Positions 32,926-45,028 of a stretch of DNA of 64,000 bases are shown one piece after another. Source of the DNA: Ricinus communis. Taxonomy: Eukaryota; Streptophyta; Magnoliopsida; Malpighiales; Euphorbiaceae. The stretch spans positions 18,404,216 to 18,468,215 of the forward strand of contig NC_063261.1 of assembly GCF_019578655.1 (NCBI RefSeq), given 5' to 3'. Each line of letters starts with the position of its first letter. Positions within the stretch are counted from its first letter, which is position 1. A program made the translations under genes and the position numbers. The notes below the pieces were generated by a model. It was not told where the DNA came from. It did not search any database and was given only the letters and a program-made list of their open reading frames with translations.

Positions 32926-35240
32926 ATTTATAAATAAGATAGTTCGGTAAGAATTGACAATTACATATTTTATTTAATTATGGACAGAGTCATGAATGGA
33001 AGAAAAATTCTTTTATTTATTTAGATAAGCAAAATATTATTTTTAATGGTGTATGCTCTCATTTTTATGATACTTTGATAAATTACCAACTTTTATCATA
33101 ATTATTTTATAATGAAACATTAGTATATAACATAAACTTTCAAAATCAAATTAATCACCTATTAGTTCTAATAGAATTTAAAATGTATTAAATTAAACTA
33201 ATTACATATAAAATTATAATAAAATTTGGAATTAGATTACTTAACTCTTTAATCCTAATGATATTTCAGAGATGCACCATCGCAACTGTGAAGCTTAATT
33301 AAGTAGTAGTTTAATTAACCACTTTTTTGGAAGCTTTCAGTTTGTGATTTTCAGCCGCTGTGTTAGAAGCTGTCAAAGTCGTCGGTCTTAACTGCCATCC
33401 ATTGCACATAGAATACGACTTTTGTTTATAAATAAATGCTTATTGTTATTATCATTTTCAAAACAATTTGTATATAATGACTTATTAAATAAATAGCATT
33501 AAAGGTTTATAAAATGTAAATAAAGTGACTGAAGTGTTGGGTGTATTATTATATTAGAGAAGTAAGCGTAGAATATATTATAATAAAATATTTAAGCACT
33601 AGTGTAAAGTTTAATAATTAATAATTCTTTAATTAGTTATTATAATATTATTTATGAAATGGGTCATTATATATTCTTTTATTTGTCAAGCGAACTTAAA
33701 TCGAAATTACATTATTGTCAAAATAGACTCACATTACCATCAAATTAAAAATATCAAATCATGTATTGGATTATTATAATAAACCATCCAAGCCATTTTT
33801 TCTTTTCTTTTTCTGAGATACCACTTATATAACAATTCATGCATCTTGGTAGTTATCGGAAATATTTTTTATTAATTAATATAAATATTATCATGTGTAA
33901 TTCATTTTATTTTTTATATATCCAAAAATTATAATTTTATAAAAAAATTTAATAAAAGATATTTAAAAGAATAATGATAATACATTTTTTAATTTATGTA
34001 TAAACTCAAATCAACTATGCTTATATAGATATTCTCAACTAGTCGAGCATAATTCCGCAATCTATGCAAGATATAATAAAATTTAAACCAATAAAAAGAA
34101 TTAATTAACGTTTGCTTGGATTTTTGTAATTTCATTTTAGATTATATTATTTACTTATACAAATGACGGAATTTAGATTATTTTATTTTCAATATAATAT
34201 AAATTACAAATGATGTTGTCAAAGTCTTTTCTTTAATTACATGTTGATACTCAACAATTTTAAATTCCCTTTTTTAATTTAAGAAATGCTTTTATATTAC
34301 TGCTTTGGAATAAAATTGAACTTGGTCACTAATTATATTATTTGATTTTAATTGAACTATTTTTTAAATTTATTAATATTTTAACTAAAATTTTATATAT
34401 TTAACTCAAATTTATTTTATAAAAATGAGACAGTGATACACACTCTCTAAAAAGAGTGGATATAATAAAAATAAAAAAAATCATGCACATACAAAATATC
34501 TTCTTACTTTATTTCTTGCTAGATCTCTTGATAAAAATGCAAACCCAAAAAGAAATATATTTTTCTTATGTATTATTTAAATGAATGAATCAAATTTTTT
34601 ATCCTTGATTTATGGGTTTTCATTTTTATCAAATATTTGAACCATCTTAATTTTATATTTATGTGAGAAAGAAAAGCACCAAAGCATGAAAGAACAAATT
34701 AAAGGAAAAAGGTAGGAAAAAGTATAAAAGAAAAATGAAAATGTTTATTTGATAGAAAAAAAATAATTAAAATTATATTTTTATACTTTTAAATATAGCT
34801 CACTTGCCTATATATGAGCGTGAAATTCATATTCTTAAATTTAGAACAAATATATCAATTTATCAAAAGTTAATTTTGGAGCGATTTGGATCTAGCCAAC
34901 AAGTTCAGACCAAATTGCATCTTATACCACTTATTGGCTATTAGTTAAATCATTGTTGTTAGACTACTTATAAATATAGTAAATTTGAATACATCAAATA
35001 AGTAATATAATATCTTCAATATTTAAATCATAAAATATTTAAAAATAATTGGTAAATGAATTATGTTTCCATCATAGCAATGTTTTTTTTTTTTTTTGTA
35101 ATTGGAGAATAATTTTCCATTGATTTTTCTTTTCCATGGAATTATACATGCCATTGATGTTCCAACGATTTCATGTTCACTTAAACAGAGACATCCTTCA
35201 GACTTGCCACATCTGTAGCTGTCAAATCTTTCTCCGAGCT
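32926..35240. other. AT-rich intergenic region and lectin kinase promoter
   Basis: No gene seen. It precedes the first lectin receptor kinase. A poly(T) run lies at about 35083-35097. Confidence 0.5.
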
Positions 35241-37397
35241 ATGGCCTTCAGCAAGTTCAACAAAACTCGCAGCCATTCACCAGGACAGCTATCTCTTCTT
35301 ATGGTGGCGGTGGTGATCTTATTCATCTGCTTCAAAGTGCCTTCTGTCACTTCCCTGAGTTTTGATTTTCCCAGTTTCAATCAGAATGATCGCAATATAC
35401 GTTACGCAGGAAATGCCTCTGTCACTAGCCAGGAAATCTCCCTCACAACAAACCAGAGAGAGAAGGATATGTCTGCCAGCATGGGTCGTATCATCTATGC
35501 TAGCCCTTTATACCTTTGGGACAAGGAGTCCAAAAACCTCACCAACTTCTTTACCAATTTTTCCTTCACTATTGATTCTTTAAACAGTACCAACTACGGA
35601 GATGGGATGGCTTTCTTCCTTGCACCAACTGATTTCCCATTTCCGGACATGGCCGGTGGCGGTTTTGGTCTTTCTAAAGACAACGAAACGTCTGCATATC
35701 CATTTGTTGCAGTCGAATTTGATACTTACGGAAACAAAGGTTGGGATCCACCTTTTGATAGTGGTAATGGCGAACATGTAGGTATCGATATCAACTTGAC
35801 GGTATCTAAGAATCATACTAAGTGGTACACTGATATAGAGGATGGTAGAAGAAATGATGCTTCAATTAGCTACGACTCTAGTTCGAAAGTTTTAAGCGTT
35901 ACATTCACCAGCTTTAATTCCAGTAGCAATGAGATGTTCGAGCAAAATCTTTCTTATCAAGTTGATCTAAGGGACTGTTTGCCTGAATGGGTTGCAATTG
36001 GTTTCTCAGCTACCACAGGAGCATCATTTGAGATGCATACTCTTCACTCATGGTATTTCACTTCCGACTTGCAATTCATTGACAAGCCAATACCGCCAAC
36101 AGTCAGTGCCCCAATGATTGAGGAGGTTCCACCAACAAAGAGATCAAAGAAAGAGGTGGGACTTGTGGTTGGGTTAAGTGTATCTGGATTTGTAATCTTT
36201 ATTAGTCTAATTTGCCTTTTCATGTGGAAAAGAAGCAGAGGAGAGACAAATGTTGATGATGAAGAAGTTGTTGATCATTTTGATATGTCAATGGATGAAG
36301 ATTTTGAAAAGGGTACTGGGCCAAGAAAGTTTTCCTACAACGACTTGGTTAGGGCCACAAATAACTTTTCGGAGCAAGAAAAACTTGGGGAGGGAGGTTT
36401 TGGTGCAGTGTATAAAGGATTCTTGAGGGAATTCATGAACTCCTATGTAGCGGTGAAGAGAATATCAAAAGGTTCCAAACAAGGAATGAAGGAGTATGCA
36501 TCGGAAGTTAAGATCATTAGTAGATTGAGGCACAGGAATTTAGTCCAACTCATAGGTTGGTGCCACGAAGAAAAGAAACTCTTACTTGTTTATGAGTTCA
36601 TGCCTAATGGAAGCTTGGATTCCCATCTTTTTAAACAAGACAGCTTGTTGACATGGGATATAAGGTACAAAATTGCTCAAGGATTGGCTTCAGGGTTGCT
36701 GTATTTACAAGAAGAATGGGAGCAATGTGTATTGCATAGAGATATAAAGTCCAGCAATATCATGTTAGATTCAAATTTTAATGCCAAACTTGGTGATTTT
36801 GGTTTGGCAAGACTAGTAGATCATGGCAAAGGTCCAGAAACCACAATTTTGGCTGGGACAATGGGCTACATGGCTCCAGAATGTGCCATTACAGGCAAGG
36901 CTAGCAGGGAATCAGATGTCTATAGTTTTGGTGTTGTCGCTTTGGAAATAGCTTGCGGAAGAAAACCCATCAACTATAAGGCTGGTGAAGATCAAGTTTA
37001 TCTGATACAATGGGTTTGGAATCTTTATGGTGGAGGACCTTCAAAGTTGCTTGAAGCCGCTGATCCGAGACTAAATGGAGATTTTGATGAGCAGCAAATG
37101 AAATGTCTGATAATAGTCGGGCTTTGGTGTGTTCATCCAGATGAAAAATGTAGAGCTTCAATTCGACAGGCAATTCAAGTCCTTAAGTTTGAAGCCCCGT
37201 TGCCCATTCTTCCAGCAAAAATGCCTGTGCCCACGTATTCTCCTCCCCCTCAACCTCCTTCATCAGTGTCTTTGTCCTGGGAAGCTACTGGAAGCCAAAA
37301 CCAATCTTCAAGCTGTAGCTACACAACTAATTCTTCGATAAGCACTGTATCTTCTTCAGGCTCCTCTACATCTGCGTTGCTGATGCACACTCGTTAA
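35241..37397 (+). CDS. L-type lectin-domain receptor kinase (clade IX-like), copy 1
   Basis: An intact 718-residue, intronless receptor kinase. A signal peptide lies at about 1-38 (LSLLMVAVVILFICF core). The legume-lectin ectodomain spans about 39-285, with the metal-binding strand VAVEFDTYG and HVGIDIN and many N-glycosylation sequons. A transmembrane helix lies at about 306-329 (VGLVVGLSVSGFVIFISLIC). The kinase has its glycine loop GEGGFGAVYKG at 383, Lys 406 (VAVKRIS), HRD with Asp 501 (HRDIKSSN) and DFG at 519, so it is an active-type RD kinase. The C-terminal tail is Ser/Thr-rich. Such proteins sit in the plasma membrane; LecRK IX members are linked to resistance against oomycetes and cell death. 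An ATG 105 bases upstream is in frame but would bury the signal peptide, so 35241 is preferred. Ligand unknown. Confidence 0.93.
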   Translation: MAFSKFNKTRSHSPGQLSLLMVAVVILFICFKVPSVTSLSFDFPSFNQNDRNIRYAGNASVTSQEISLTTNQREKDMSASMGRIIYASPLYLWDKESKNLTNFFTNFSFTIDSLNSTNYGDGMAFFLAPTDFPFPDMAGGGFGLSKDNETSAYPFVAVEFDTYGNKGWDPPFDSGNGEHVGIDINLTVSKNHTKWYTDIEDGRRNDASISYDSSSKVLSVTFTSFNSSSNEMFEQNLSYQVDLRDCLPEWVAIGFSATTGASFEMHTLHSWYFTSDLQFIDKPIPPTVSAPMIEEVPPTKRSKKEVGLVVGLSVSGFVIFISLICLFMWKRSRGETNVDDEEVVDHFDMSMDEDFEKGTGPRKFSYNDLVRATNNFSEQEKLGEGGFGAVYKGFLREFMNSYVAVKRISKGSKQGMKEYASEVKIISRLRHRNLVQLIGWCHEEKKLLLVYEFMPNGSLDSHLFKQDSLLTWDIRYKIAQGLASGLLYLQEEWEQCVLHRDIKSSNIMLDSNFNAKLGDFGLARLVDHGKGPETTILAGTMGYMAPECAITGKASRESDVYSFGVVALEIACGRKPINYKAGEDQVYLIQWVWNLYGGGPSKLLEAADPRLNGDFDEQQMKCLIIVGLWCVHPDEKCRASIRQAIQVLKFEAPLPILPAKMPVPTYSPPPQPPSSVSLSWEATGSQNQSSSCSYTTNSSISTVSSSGSSTSALLMHTR

Positions 37398-37748
37398 ACT
37401 TGTACCCCACACCATCAGTGCCTGTTTAGTTCGATATGTTTATTTACTTGGTCGTTTCTGTTGTACTCAATATTGCTATTATCTTCTTTTTGAATTTCCT
37501 TTCTAAGATTTTATTTGTATTGTTAAATGTAATTTCGTTCTGTTCCAAGCATGTTTGTTCTGTCTTCATTAGTATAGGCTGGTTTGGGGTTATGGAAGGG
37601 AGTTCCATACTGTTTACTGATACGATAACTTCATAAAATCTTTAGCAAAATTTACTAGAAACTTGCTAATGGAGGAACGTCCGCTAATATCGTAATTAAA
37701 TAAGTTCCTTACGATGGGTTTAAGCCAAAGGACATTTCCCAGCAAGAC

Positions 37749-37814
37749 ATTCGATTCAGGCGAATTTATTTCCGGCAATACATTTGATTCAGGCGAATTT
37801 ATTGTCCTCAAACA
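37749..37814. repeat. 33-bp tandem repeat, two units
   Basis: ATTCGATTCAGGCGAATTTA at 37749 recurs as ATTTGATTCAGGCGAATTTA at 37782. Each unit contains a small palindrome-like ATTCAGGCGAAT. Confidence 0.8.
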
Positions 37815-38689
37815 AAATTAAATGAATGGTAAATGAGTCACTTTCAATGGTGAAGACTTAGCAATTGGGTCACTAGAGATTTAGATCGCACACTTAGCAC
37901 GCATGTTCTATGTACTTACCACAATGACCTATTGCTTTATAGTCAACCATAATATATGAACCAGTCTAAGTAAAATAGAGAAGGCCTGACTTGGCCAGGG
38001 ACATGAATTTCCATTTTCTGGCCATTAAATTAAACCGTAGTATACACGGATAGCATCAAAAGGCGTCAAATCAGGTCATGGAAGTTTACTTGGAAAATGT
38101 TATTTAATGGCTAACACTGTCATATGGTTGAAAAGTTCATATTCACCGTTATATTCACACCTAATTTTAGAGCCAATAATAAATCCACTGTTCGTGGTTA
38201 GAGATGAAAAGGAACGACTGTGGATAGCAATAATGGTTTAAACATGACGATAGAAAATGGTACAACATATTAAGCTGGTTTTGAATATTTTTAGAAATAG
38301 ATACAAATATGTGAATTCTAGAATGCCGTAATTACGGTAACTTTTTAATATCTTTATGTATTCATTTAATAAAAATTATAAAATTTTAGATTAATTTACA
38401 TAAAAATCTTTTTTGAGAAATTTATATAAAAATATTTTAATATGTAATTTTATATAAAAATTATATATTAAAATATTTTATGTCAATTTAACTCAAAATT
38501 TATAATTATTTTAAATAAATATATAAAGATATTGAAAAGTTGACTGCGGTATTCTAAAATTCACTCAATTAGTATAATTTAGATATTTTTAATAATAGTC
38601 CAACTCATGATTTTTCCCATTATGCTGTTTCTCTCTTTTTTTTTTCATAATAACTATTAGTATATTTATGCATTACGCACAATTATTGA

Positions 38690-39235
38690 TATTATTTTTA
38701 TTATAAATAATAAAATAGATTGAGTTTATAGATAAGACTTAATAGATTTTTTAATATTAATAAATATAAAATTAAATTATATATTTTTAGATATCTTTAA
38801 AAATTAATATTATAATAGATATTTTTATTTTTAAATTAAAAAATTGTTATATAATTAAGCATTAATTTATTATTAAAAATATTATCTTTTATTATTAGAA
38901 TTATTATCTAATTAAAAACTATTTTATTAATTAAATATAATATTAAAATATAATTGATATACTATTTTTAGGATATAATTAGTATTATATAATTAGAGAA
39001 CTATTTATTAATTAATATAATATTAAAATATATTATTTTTAATGATAGAATTAATATCATTATCTGACTAAGAAATTATTTATTAGTTAGTATAATATTA
39101 AAATATAATTAATATATTATTTTTAAGATTAGAGTCAGTATTTAATTAGGAATATAATTCATTAATCAATAATTTAATAGAAGAACTATAATATTATAAG
39201 TAAGCTTGAATTCTATATGTCAAAACACATGCGGA
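38690..39235 (+). repeat. AT-rich dispersed repeat, copy 3
   Basis: Several tandem-like copies of TAATATTAAAATATAATTAA with TTTAGGATATAATTAG-type linkers, ending in TATATGTCAAAACACATG. Same orientation as copy 1. It sits directly upstream of the truncated lectin kinase pseudogene, at or near the truncation point. Confidence 0.45.
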
Positions 39236-39342
39236 GTCCCGCACTTTAGTTGTTTTGGATTTTTTTTTTTTTACATTTGATATTATTATAATATAAATTA
39301 TAAAAATTAATATTATATAATTTAAACTTATATATTAATATA

Positions 39343-40185
39343 AAGATCATTGTCGACTAAGGCATCGAAACTTAGTACAGCTCTTAGGTTGGTGCCATGA
39401 AAAGGGGGAACTAATACTTGTTTATGAGCTCATGCCTAATGGTAGCTTGGACTCCCATCTTTTCCGCAAAGATAGATTATTGACATGGGAAGTTAGGTAT
39501 AATATTGCTCAAGGATTGGCCTCACGATTGCTGTACTTACAAGAAGAATGTGAGCAACTAGTGGTGCATAGAGATATAAAATCAAGCAATGTTATGTTGG
39601 ATTCCAATTTCAATGCCAAACTTGGAGATTTTGGTTTGGCAAGACTTGTAGACCATGGCAAAGGTTCACAAACGACAGTTTTGGCAGGAACCTTAGGCTA
39701 TATGGCTCCGGAATGTGTCATTACAGGCAAGGCTAACAAGGAATCAGATATCTACAGTTTTGGAATTGTTGCTTTGGAAATAGCTTGTGGAAGAAAACCC
39801 ATCAGTGTCATGGCCGTTGAAGATCAATCTTATTTGGTGAAATGGGTTTGGGACTTTTATTGGAGGAGGAAAGATACTTGAAGCAACAGTTGATGAGCAG
39901 CAATTGGGAAGATTGATTATGGTTGGGCTTTCGTGTGCTCATCCTGATCCAAAGTTCAGACCTTCTATTAAGCAAGTAATTCAAGTTCTTAATTTTGAAG
40001 CTGCATTGCCTGTTCTCCCTTCAAAGATTCCTGTGCCCACATATTTCTCTCCTGCGGTCAATGCTCATTGACATTCCCTCTAGGCTATACCAATTCCGAG
40101 GGAAGCTAAGGAACCAATCTTGGATGTTGCTGACACCAAACTCCACTGTTTTCCATGCATTCTGCAGGAAAAATTCTTGAAGGAA
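39343..40185 (+). pseudogene. 5'-truncated lectin receptor kinase pseudogene
   Basis: Only the C-terminal part of a LecRK kinase domain remains. Homology begins abruptly at 39343 within the kinase N-lobe (KII then, after a one-base deletion, RLRHRNLVQLLGWCHE). The frame then runs well through MPNGSLDSHLF, VVHRDIKSSN, KLGDFGLARLVDHGKG, TLGYMAPEC and SDIYSFGIVALEIACGRKP. It breaks at about 39880 (WRRKDT then stop); a small deletion removes the region before DEQQLGRLIMVGLSCAHPD. After PVPTYFSPAV another stop occurs, and decayed tail homology continues to about 40180. No lectin domain, signal peptide or transmembrane segment. Closest relative in the window is copy 1, same strand. Confidence 0.88.
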
Positions 40186-40344
40186 CCTGGTTCAGCATGA
40201 AGCAGAAACACAAGCATTTGTAAGCCCCATTAATGATCTATACCCGTTTCTTCTTTATACGTCATCATTTCCGCACTTATGTTACACGGATAGAGAAGTT
40301 TGAAATTCAAAGATTAAAATCCCAACAAAATTATGAGTAATTAC

Positions 40345-40440
40345 ATGATCGTATATTTGATGTCAGATTTAAGTTCCTGACCTCCTGCATTACCAGGCAG
40401 TCATTCAATTCCTGAGCTACTAGCCTAATTTTGACAAAAG
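40345..40440 (-). repeat. tRNA-derived SINE relic
   Basis: On the minus strand an A-box-like TAGCTCAGGAAT (40408-40419) is followed about 30 bp later by a B-box-like AGGAACTTAAATCT (40365-40378), between which lies a tRNA-like GCAGGAGGTC. Spacing and order fit a tRNA-derived SINE head. No tail was defined. Confidence 0.4.
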
Positions 40441-41164
40441 AAAAAGGACTAATATGATATATGAATGTGTATATAAATTGATTTAATATTTATTTGTAGT
40501 TTGGACTTGGAGGGATGAATAATGATGGGAGCTTTCGAGATAATTCCAAGCAAAGGATGCTTATTACAAAGCAGATACTCCTGTTAGAGATTAATTTGAA
40601 TACACATTCACATAAAAAGATAATGGCCACAGCCGAAGAGAAGGTGATAAAAGGAAACCGACAATCTCTAATATAAAATTTTTGTTTCCTTATCATACAG
40701 CTGAATGCAACTGTATGTGAATTTAGAAATGCCTAATTGACTCAGCTTTTCCAACTTCTCTTTGGTTATATTGCTCTTTTCTTCACCATTTTCTTATTAC
40801 AGGAAAATGTTCAATTAGATTATATTTCAACCAGATATCTCCTATCTTTTTTGTCGTACTTTGTTTGGCATACATCATCTTTCCTGAGATCAATGTTGGC
40901 CATTCTGCAGTTGCCAAGATTACAAACACACTCGCCACTGCCTCAAGTTTTATAGACACAATTACACCAAACAGACATAGCTCCTGCTTTTAGGCTTCAG
41001 TAGCCTTATTCATCACTAAGAAACATTTGTAATGAACCAATTGAAATATTGTTAACTAGATTAATTAGAAAGTGGAGGATATGTAGCTTTATGTATTCTT
41101 CGAAATACCACATGAATAACACTTAGGATACATGGAAATCTCCAAGGAATTACTGAAATTGAGA
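40441..41164. other. Intergenic region between convergent lectin kinases
   Basis: No supported gene. Forms the 3'-to-3' gap between the plus-strand and minus-strand lectin kinase pairs. Confidence 0.5.
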
Positions 41165-43327
41165 TTATCTAGAATTTAACAAGAGTGATACAGAAGGAGA
41201 TGATGCTCCAGAAGATGACGTGACTTTTGATGAATCAGTTATGACTTTGTAAGTTGAATTCTGGGTTGGCCTTCCGTTACTGCTAGCAGAATTATAAGAT
41301 GAAATGAGGGATGTTATAGATATTTTCATTGGAGGAGCAAGATAAGCCGGCACAGGCATTTCTGATGGAAGATCAGGCAGCGGAGCTTCGGGACTAAGCA
41401 GAACATTGATCACTTGCCTTATAGACGGACGAAATGTTCTGTCAGGATGCACGCACCAGAGTCCAACAATAATTAATCGCACCATTTCTTGTTCTTGAAA
41501 ATCTCCACAAAGTTTGGGGTCAGCTGCTTCAAGAAGTTTTCCTGTTCCATACAATTCCCAAACCCACTCCACTATTCTTGCTTGTTTTTCTTGCAGTTTC
41601 GGTTCTACAACTCTTCTTCCACAGGCTATTTCCAAAGCAACAACTCCAAAACTGTATATATCGGATTCTTTGCTTACCTTTCCAGATGTGAAACATTCAG
41701 GAGCCATGTATCCCATTGTTCCTGCTAAAACTGTGGTTTGAGCTCCTTTTGCATGATCAACAAGCCTAGCTAACCCAAAATCCCCAAGTTTAGCATCAAA
41801 ACTGGAATCCAACATGATGTTACTAGATTTGATATCTCTATGCAGCACGCATTGATCGCCTTCTTCGTGTAGATACAACAATGCAGATGCCAATCCTTGT
41901 GCAATTTTGTACCTAATTTCCCATGTCAACAAGGTCCTTCCTTTGAAAAGGTGGGTATCAAGGCTTCCATTAGGCATGAATTCATATGCGAGCAGTAGTT
42001 CTTTTTCATGGCACCAACCAATGAGCTTGACCAAATTCCTATGCCGCATTCGGCTAATGATTTTCACTTCTGCGGCATACTCTTTGATTCCTTGCTTAGA
42101 CTCCCTTGATACCCTCTTAACAGCAACATAGCAGTTGAGATCCTTCAAGAAGCCTCTATAAACCGCACCAAATCCTCCTTCGCCAAGCTTCTCTCCCTCG
42201 GAAAAATTCTTTGTTACATCAACCAATTCATCATAAGAAAATTTTCTTGGTCCTGTCCCATTCTTGAAATCATCACCGAAAGAAACTTCTAAGACAGAAT
42301 CATCATTCATTTCTACTTCTTTCTTCCCCTTTCTCCTTAAACTATAGAAAATGAGACCTGCTGCGGCAATTAAAGCACATGCTCCTCCACTCAAGCCTGC
42401 TACAATTCCTGTGTTACTTTTATTGTCGTTCGGAAATACAGGATTAGCTGCAGAATTAGCATTCGGGATGTTCACAAGATCTACAATTTTTGAACTTGAT
42501 TTAAACTCCCACGATGTAATTCTGTTCACCTCATATAAAGCTCCTGTACTGGCGGAGAACCCAAAAGTAACCCATTCAGGTAAACACTTGGCAAGATCAA
42601 CTACAGCAGATATGTTACCATGCATTTTTGAGTTGTTCATACAATCAACGTAAACGAAACTGACATTCAAAGTCTTGTGGCTAGAATCATATGTAATCCA
42701 AGCATCTGTTCTGCTCCCTTCCATCACATTGCTAGGCCAAGACACATTAACAACAGATTTCATGGACCTGATATTGATGCCAACATGTGTACCTACTGGA
42801 TCCCAGGGATTTTGAAAGGTATCGAACTCCACAGCAACGAACTGGTTTTCTTCATAGTTCAATGCATGATTGACATCGTCATTCATGGCTAGAGCAAGAC
42901 CGCCACCAGATTTCACATCAGGGTGGATTCCTGAATCATTCGGAGCCAGGAAAAATGCTAGCCCATCTCCGAAGGGAGATTTATTGCTCGAGTTGATAAT
43001 AAAGGAGAAATGGGTAGTAAAGTTTGTCAAGTTTCCTGATGCCTTGTCCCAAAGGTGCAATGGTTTTCTATACGTGGCTCGACCAACACTCCCTTCCCTT
43101 TTCAAATCACTCAGGTTTATGATGAGTTCAATACCTTGTTGGCTCACACTTGTATCTCTTTCTGTGAAAATCTCAGGATGGTTTGAATCAAAGCTGGAGT
43201 AGCTGAAGTTCAATTGAGTTGCATAAGCTTTGAGAGTGAGAAATACGAAAATGTTAATGAAGAGAGACTGAATAAAATAAATAATTAGTGACATGGAACG
43301 ATTTTTCAAGTATAAATGAACAATCAT
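41165..43327 (-). CDS. L-type lectin-domain receptor kinase (clade IX-like), copy 2
   Basis: An intact 720-residue, intronless protein. Hydrophobic signal peptide in the first about 37 residues; the Met at residue 12 (43294) is an equally plausible start giving a more compact signal peptide. The lectin domain runs about 38-285 with FVAVEFDTFQNPWDP and HVGINIRSMKS. Transmembrane helix about 306-328, followed by LRRKGKKE. Kinase: GEGGFGAVYRG at 382, Lys 404, HRD at 496-498, DFG at 516, activation loop GTMGYMAPEC. The C-terminal tail ends SSGASSPSVSLLLNSR. Plasma-membrane receptor kinase; ligand and outputs unknown. It is much closer in sequence to the next gene (45931-48036) than to copy 1, which suggests a recent tandem duplication of the minus-strand pair. 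Confidence 0.93.
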   Translation of the reverse strand: MIVHLYLKNRSMSLIIYFIQSLFINIFVFLTLKAYATQLNFSYSSFDSNHPEIFTERDTSVSQQGIELIINLSDLKREGSVGRATYRKPLHLWDKASGNLTNFTTHFSFIINSSNKSPFGDGLAFFLAPNDSGIHPDVKSGGGLALAMNDDVNHALNYEENQFVAVEFDTFQNPWDPVGTHVGINIRSMKSVVNVSWPSNVMEGSRTDAWITYDSSHKTLNVSFVYVDCMNNSKMHGNISAVVDLAKCLPEWVTFGFSASTGALYEVNRITSWEFKSSSKIVDLVNIPNANSAANPVFPNDNKSNTGIVAGLSGGACALIAAAGLIFYSLRRKGKKEVEMNDDSVLEVSFGDDFKNGTGPRKFSYDELVDVTKNFSEGEKLGEGGFGAVYRGFLKDLNCYVAVKRVSRESKQGIKEYAAEVKIISRMRHRNLVKLIGWCHEKELLLAYEFMPNGSLDTHLFKGRTLLTWEIRYKIAQGLASALLYLHEEGDQCVLHRDIKSSNIMLDSSFDAKLGDFGLARLVDHAKGAQTTVLAGTMGYMAPECFTSGKVSKESDIYSFGVVALEIACGRRVVEPKLQEKQARIVEWVWELYGTGKLLEAADPKLCGDFQEQEMVRLIIVGLWCVHPDRTFRPSIRQVINVLLSPEAPLPDLPSEMPVPAYLAPPMKISITSLISSYNSASSNGRPTQNSTYKVITDSSKVTSSSGASSPSVSLLLNSR

Positions 43328-44154
43328 GGATTACAACTAGAAAGGGAAGGAAGGATTGTTTAGGACTGTAAAAACTCTCGTTACATAATATTGATTTCAT
43401 TTTGACAGAGACGTGGCAGGCTTCCTTTGTCTCTTGCTTCAACCTAAAAATTTTACAGGATATTACATCCTTGGACTGATCAACTCCGGTTCTGAATTCC
43501 CTGTTCATGGAACAATCTAGTAAAATATTAAGGGAAGATAAAATGTTGATTGGTCAAGGACTTTGTTCATATCCAATCTTGACAAATGATTGAAGGCAGA
43601 TGAGTTTGTTTGAAGGGGACTTGAACATTTTATAGAGATGGCAGACTGCAATGAAAGAATTAAATATGTCCTGCAATTCGAGTACTTGTAGAAGAAAAAT
43701 TATATATGACAAAAATACATAGTTTCTTACGACAATTCCTGACATTAGTGGAGTCCTGAAAACTGAAGAAGACAATTAAGGCAGTTTATGATGGTTTCAG
43801 AATTATGAAGAAAAGCAAAACGGAAAAAGAACAAATAAAGAAATAAGGGAACCTAACCTATAATTGCTTGCTATTTTTTAACGAATTGAGCAAATAGTGC
43901 ATTTATCCACCAAAATTTGCTGAAATTTTTTAATCTTTTAAATGGAGACATATTGGTAAATAGAGAACATTTTCCACAATCGACGTCTTTGTCTTTAATT
44001 AGATGAACTGAAGTGTTTGAAGTTTTTTTTATATAAAGTTGTTTGATAAAGGAGATAAGGCAGTGCATAACATTCCCTTAGCACTAAGATCACATCTCCT
44101 TCCAAATATTTATCAAAAAATTCCTGGAATTTGTCTAAGACTTTCACATGCATC
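43328..44154. other. Upstream region of lectin kinase copy 2
   Basis: Non-coding 5' flank of the minus-strand gene; no other gene seen. Confidence 0.45.
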
Positions 44155-44989
44155 AAGTCCGGTTTGGATAAAATCGTTTTGAATTTTAGATTATTTATGA
44201 TTTGGTCATTTCAGATTTGGGTCTTCTCGAGTTTAGAGAATTTCGGGTTCTGTTAATTTCAAGTTCGAGTTGGTGGGGTTTGGACTGAGCCTTGGTTTTG
44301 CTTCTTTTTCGGATCTGGACCATTACGAGTTCAATTTGAGTTGTATTTAGATAAAATTTAGTTCAGATTGTCTCGAATTTCGGATTGAGTTTCAAATTAA
44401 CTTATCGTTCGGGTTAATTTTTAGATTAATTTATCTGATTTTATTTTTTTATCACAGAAATTTTATCCAATAAAATTTTATATATTTAATTTCTTAAAAA
44501 TTTTCTAGTTGAAAATTCAAAGTTTAAATTTTTATATTATGATGGACCATTTTTTACTTTATATCTGCATGGTTGTCTCTTTGTTGAACTATTATTTTTA
44601 TTTACTTTATATTTTTCTTTAAAAACTATAGAACAAAATAAAAAATTATTAATTTTATTAATTTTAAGAATAATTAATTTAATTATTTAGTTTACTTTTA
44701 AAAGTGATGTAAATTAAAAGAGTTTAAATTCAAAATAGTGTCAATATTAAAAAATTATTTAATTAATTTTTATCAATTAAATTTCTTGAATTTCATTAGA
44801 CTACGGCTTAATATTATTAATTTAATTTTTACTCAAAGCTTAATTTTATTTTAGTCTTAAATATTATTTTTTTCATAAATATAGCATAAAATAATTTCAC
44901 CTTTCTCTTAAAGAAGAATAGAAATTAAACTAAATTACAAGATTCTTAACTTTAATTATTTTATTGGATCACCTTTTAATTATTTTATT

Positions 44990-45028
<39 letters not shown>

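Larger units (their letters stand above)
37398..39342. other. Intergenic region within the lectin kinase cluster
   Basis: 3' flank of copy 1, a 33-bp tandem repeat, then AT-rich DNA including copy 3 of the AT-rich dispersed repeat. No gene seen. Confidence 0.5.

Noticed and set aside
35136..35240. Upstream in-frame start for lectin kinase copy 1
   Set aside because: Would place 35 residues before the signal peptide; the ATG at 35241 gives a normal secretory N-terminus like the paralogs.
41489..43202. Several plus-strand open frames opposite lectin kinase copy 2
   Set aside because: Shadows of the conserved minus-strand kinase and lectin coding sequence. Equivalent shadows occur opposite copy 3.
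44006..44026. miR395-like string CTGAAGTGTTTGAAG
   Set aside because: Only the first 12 bases agree with mature miR395 and no complementary arm for a hairpin is present.
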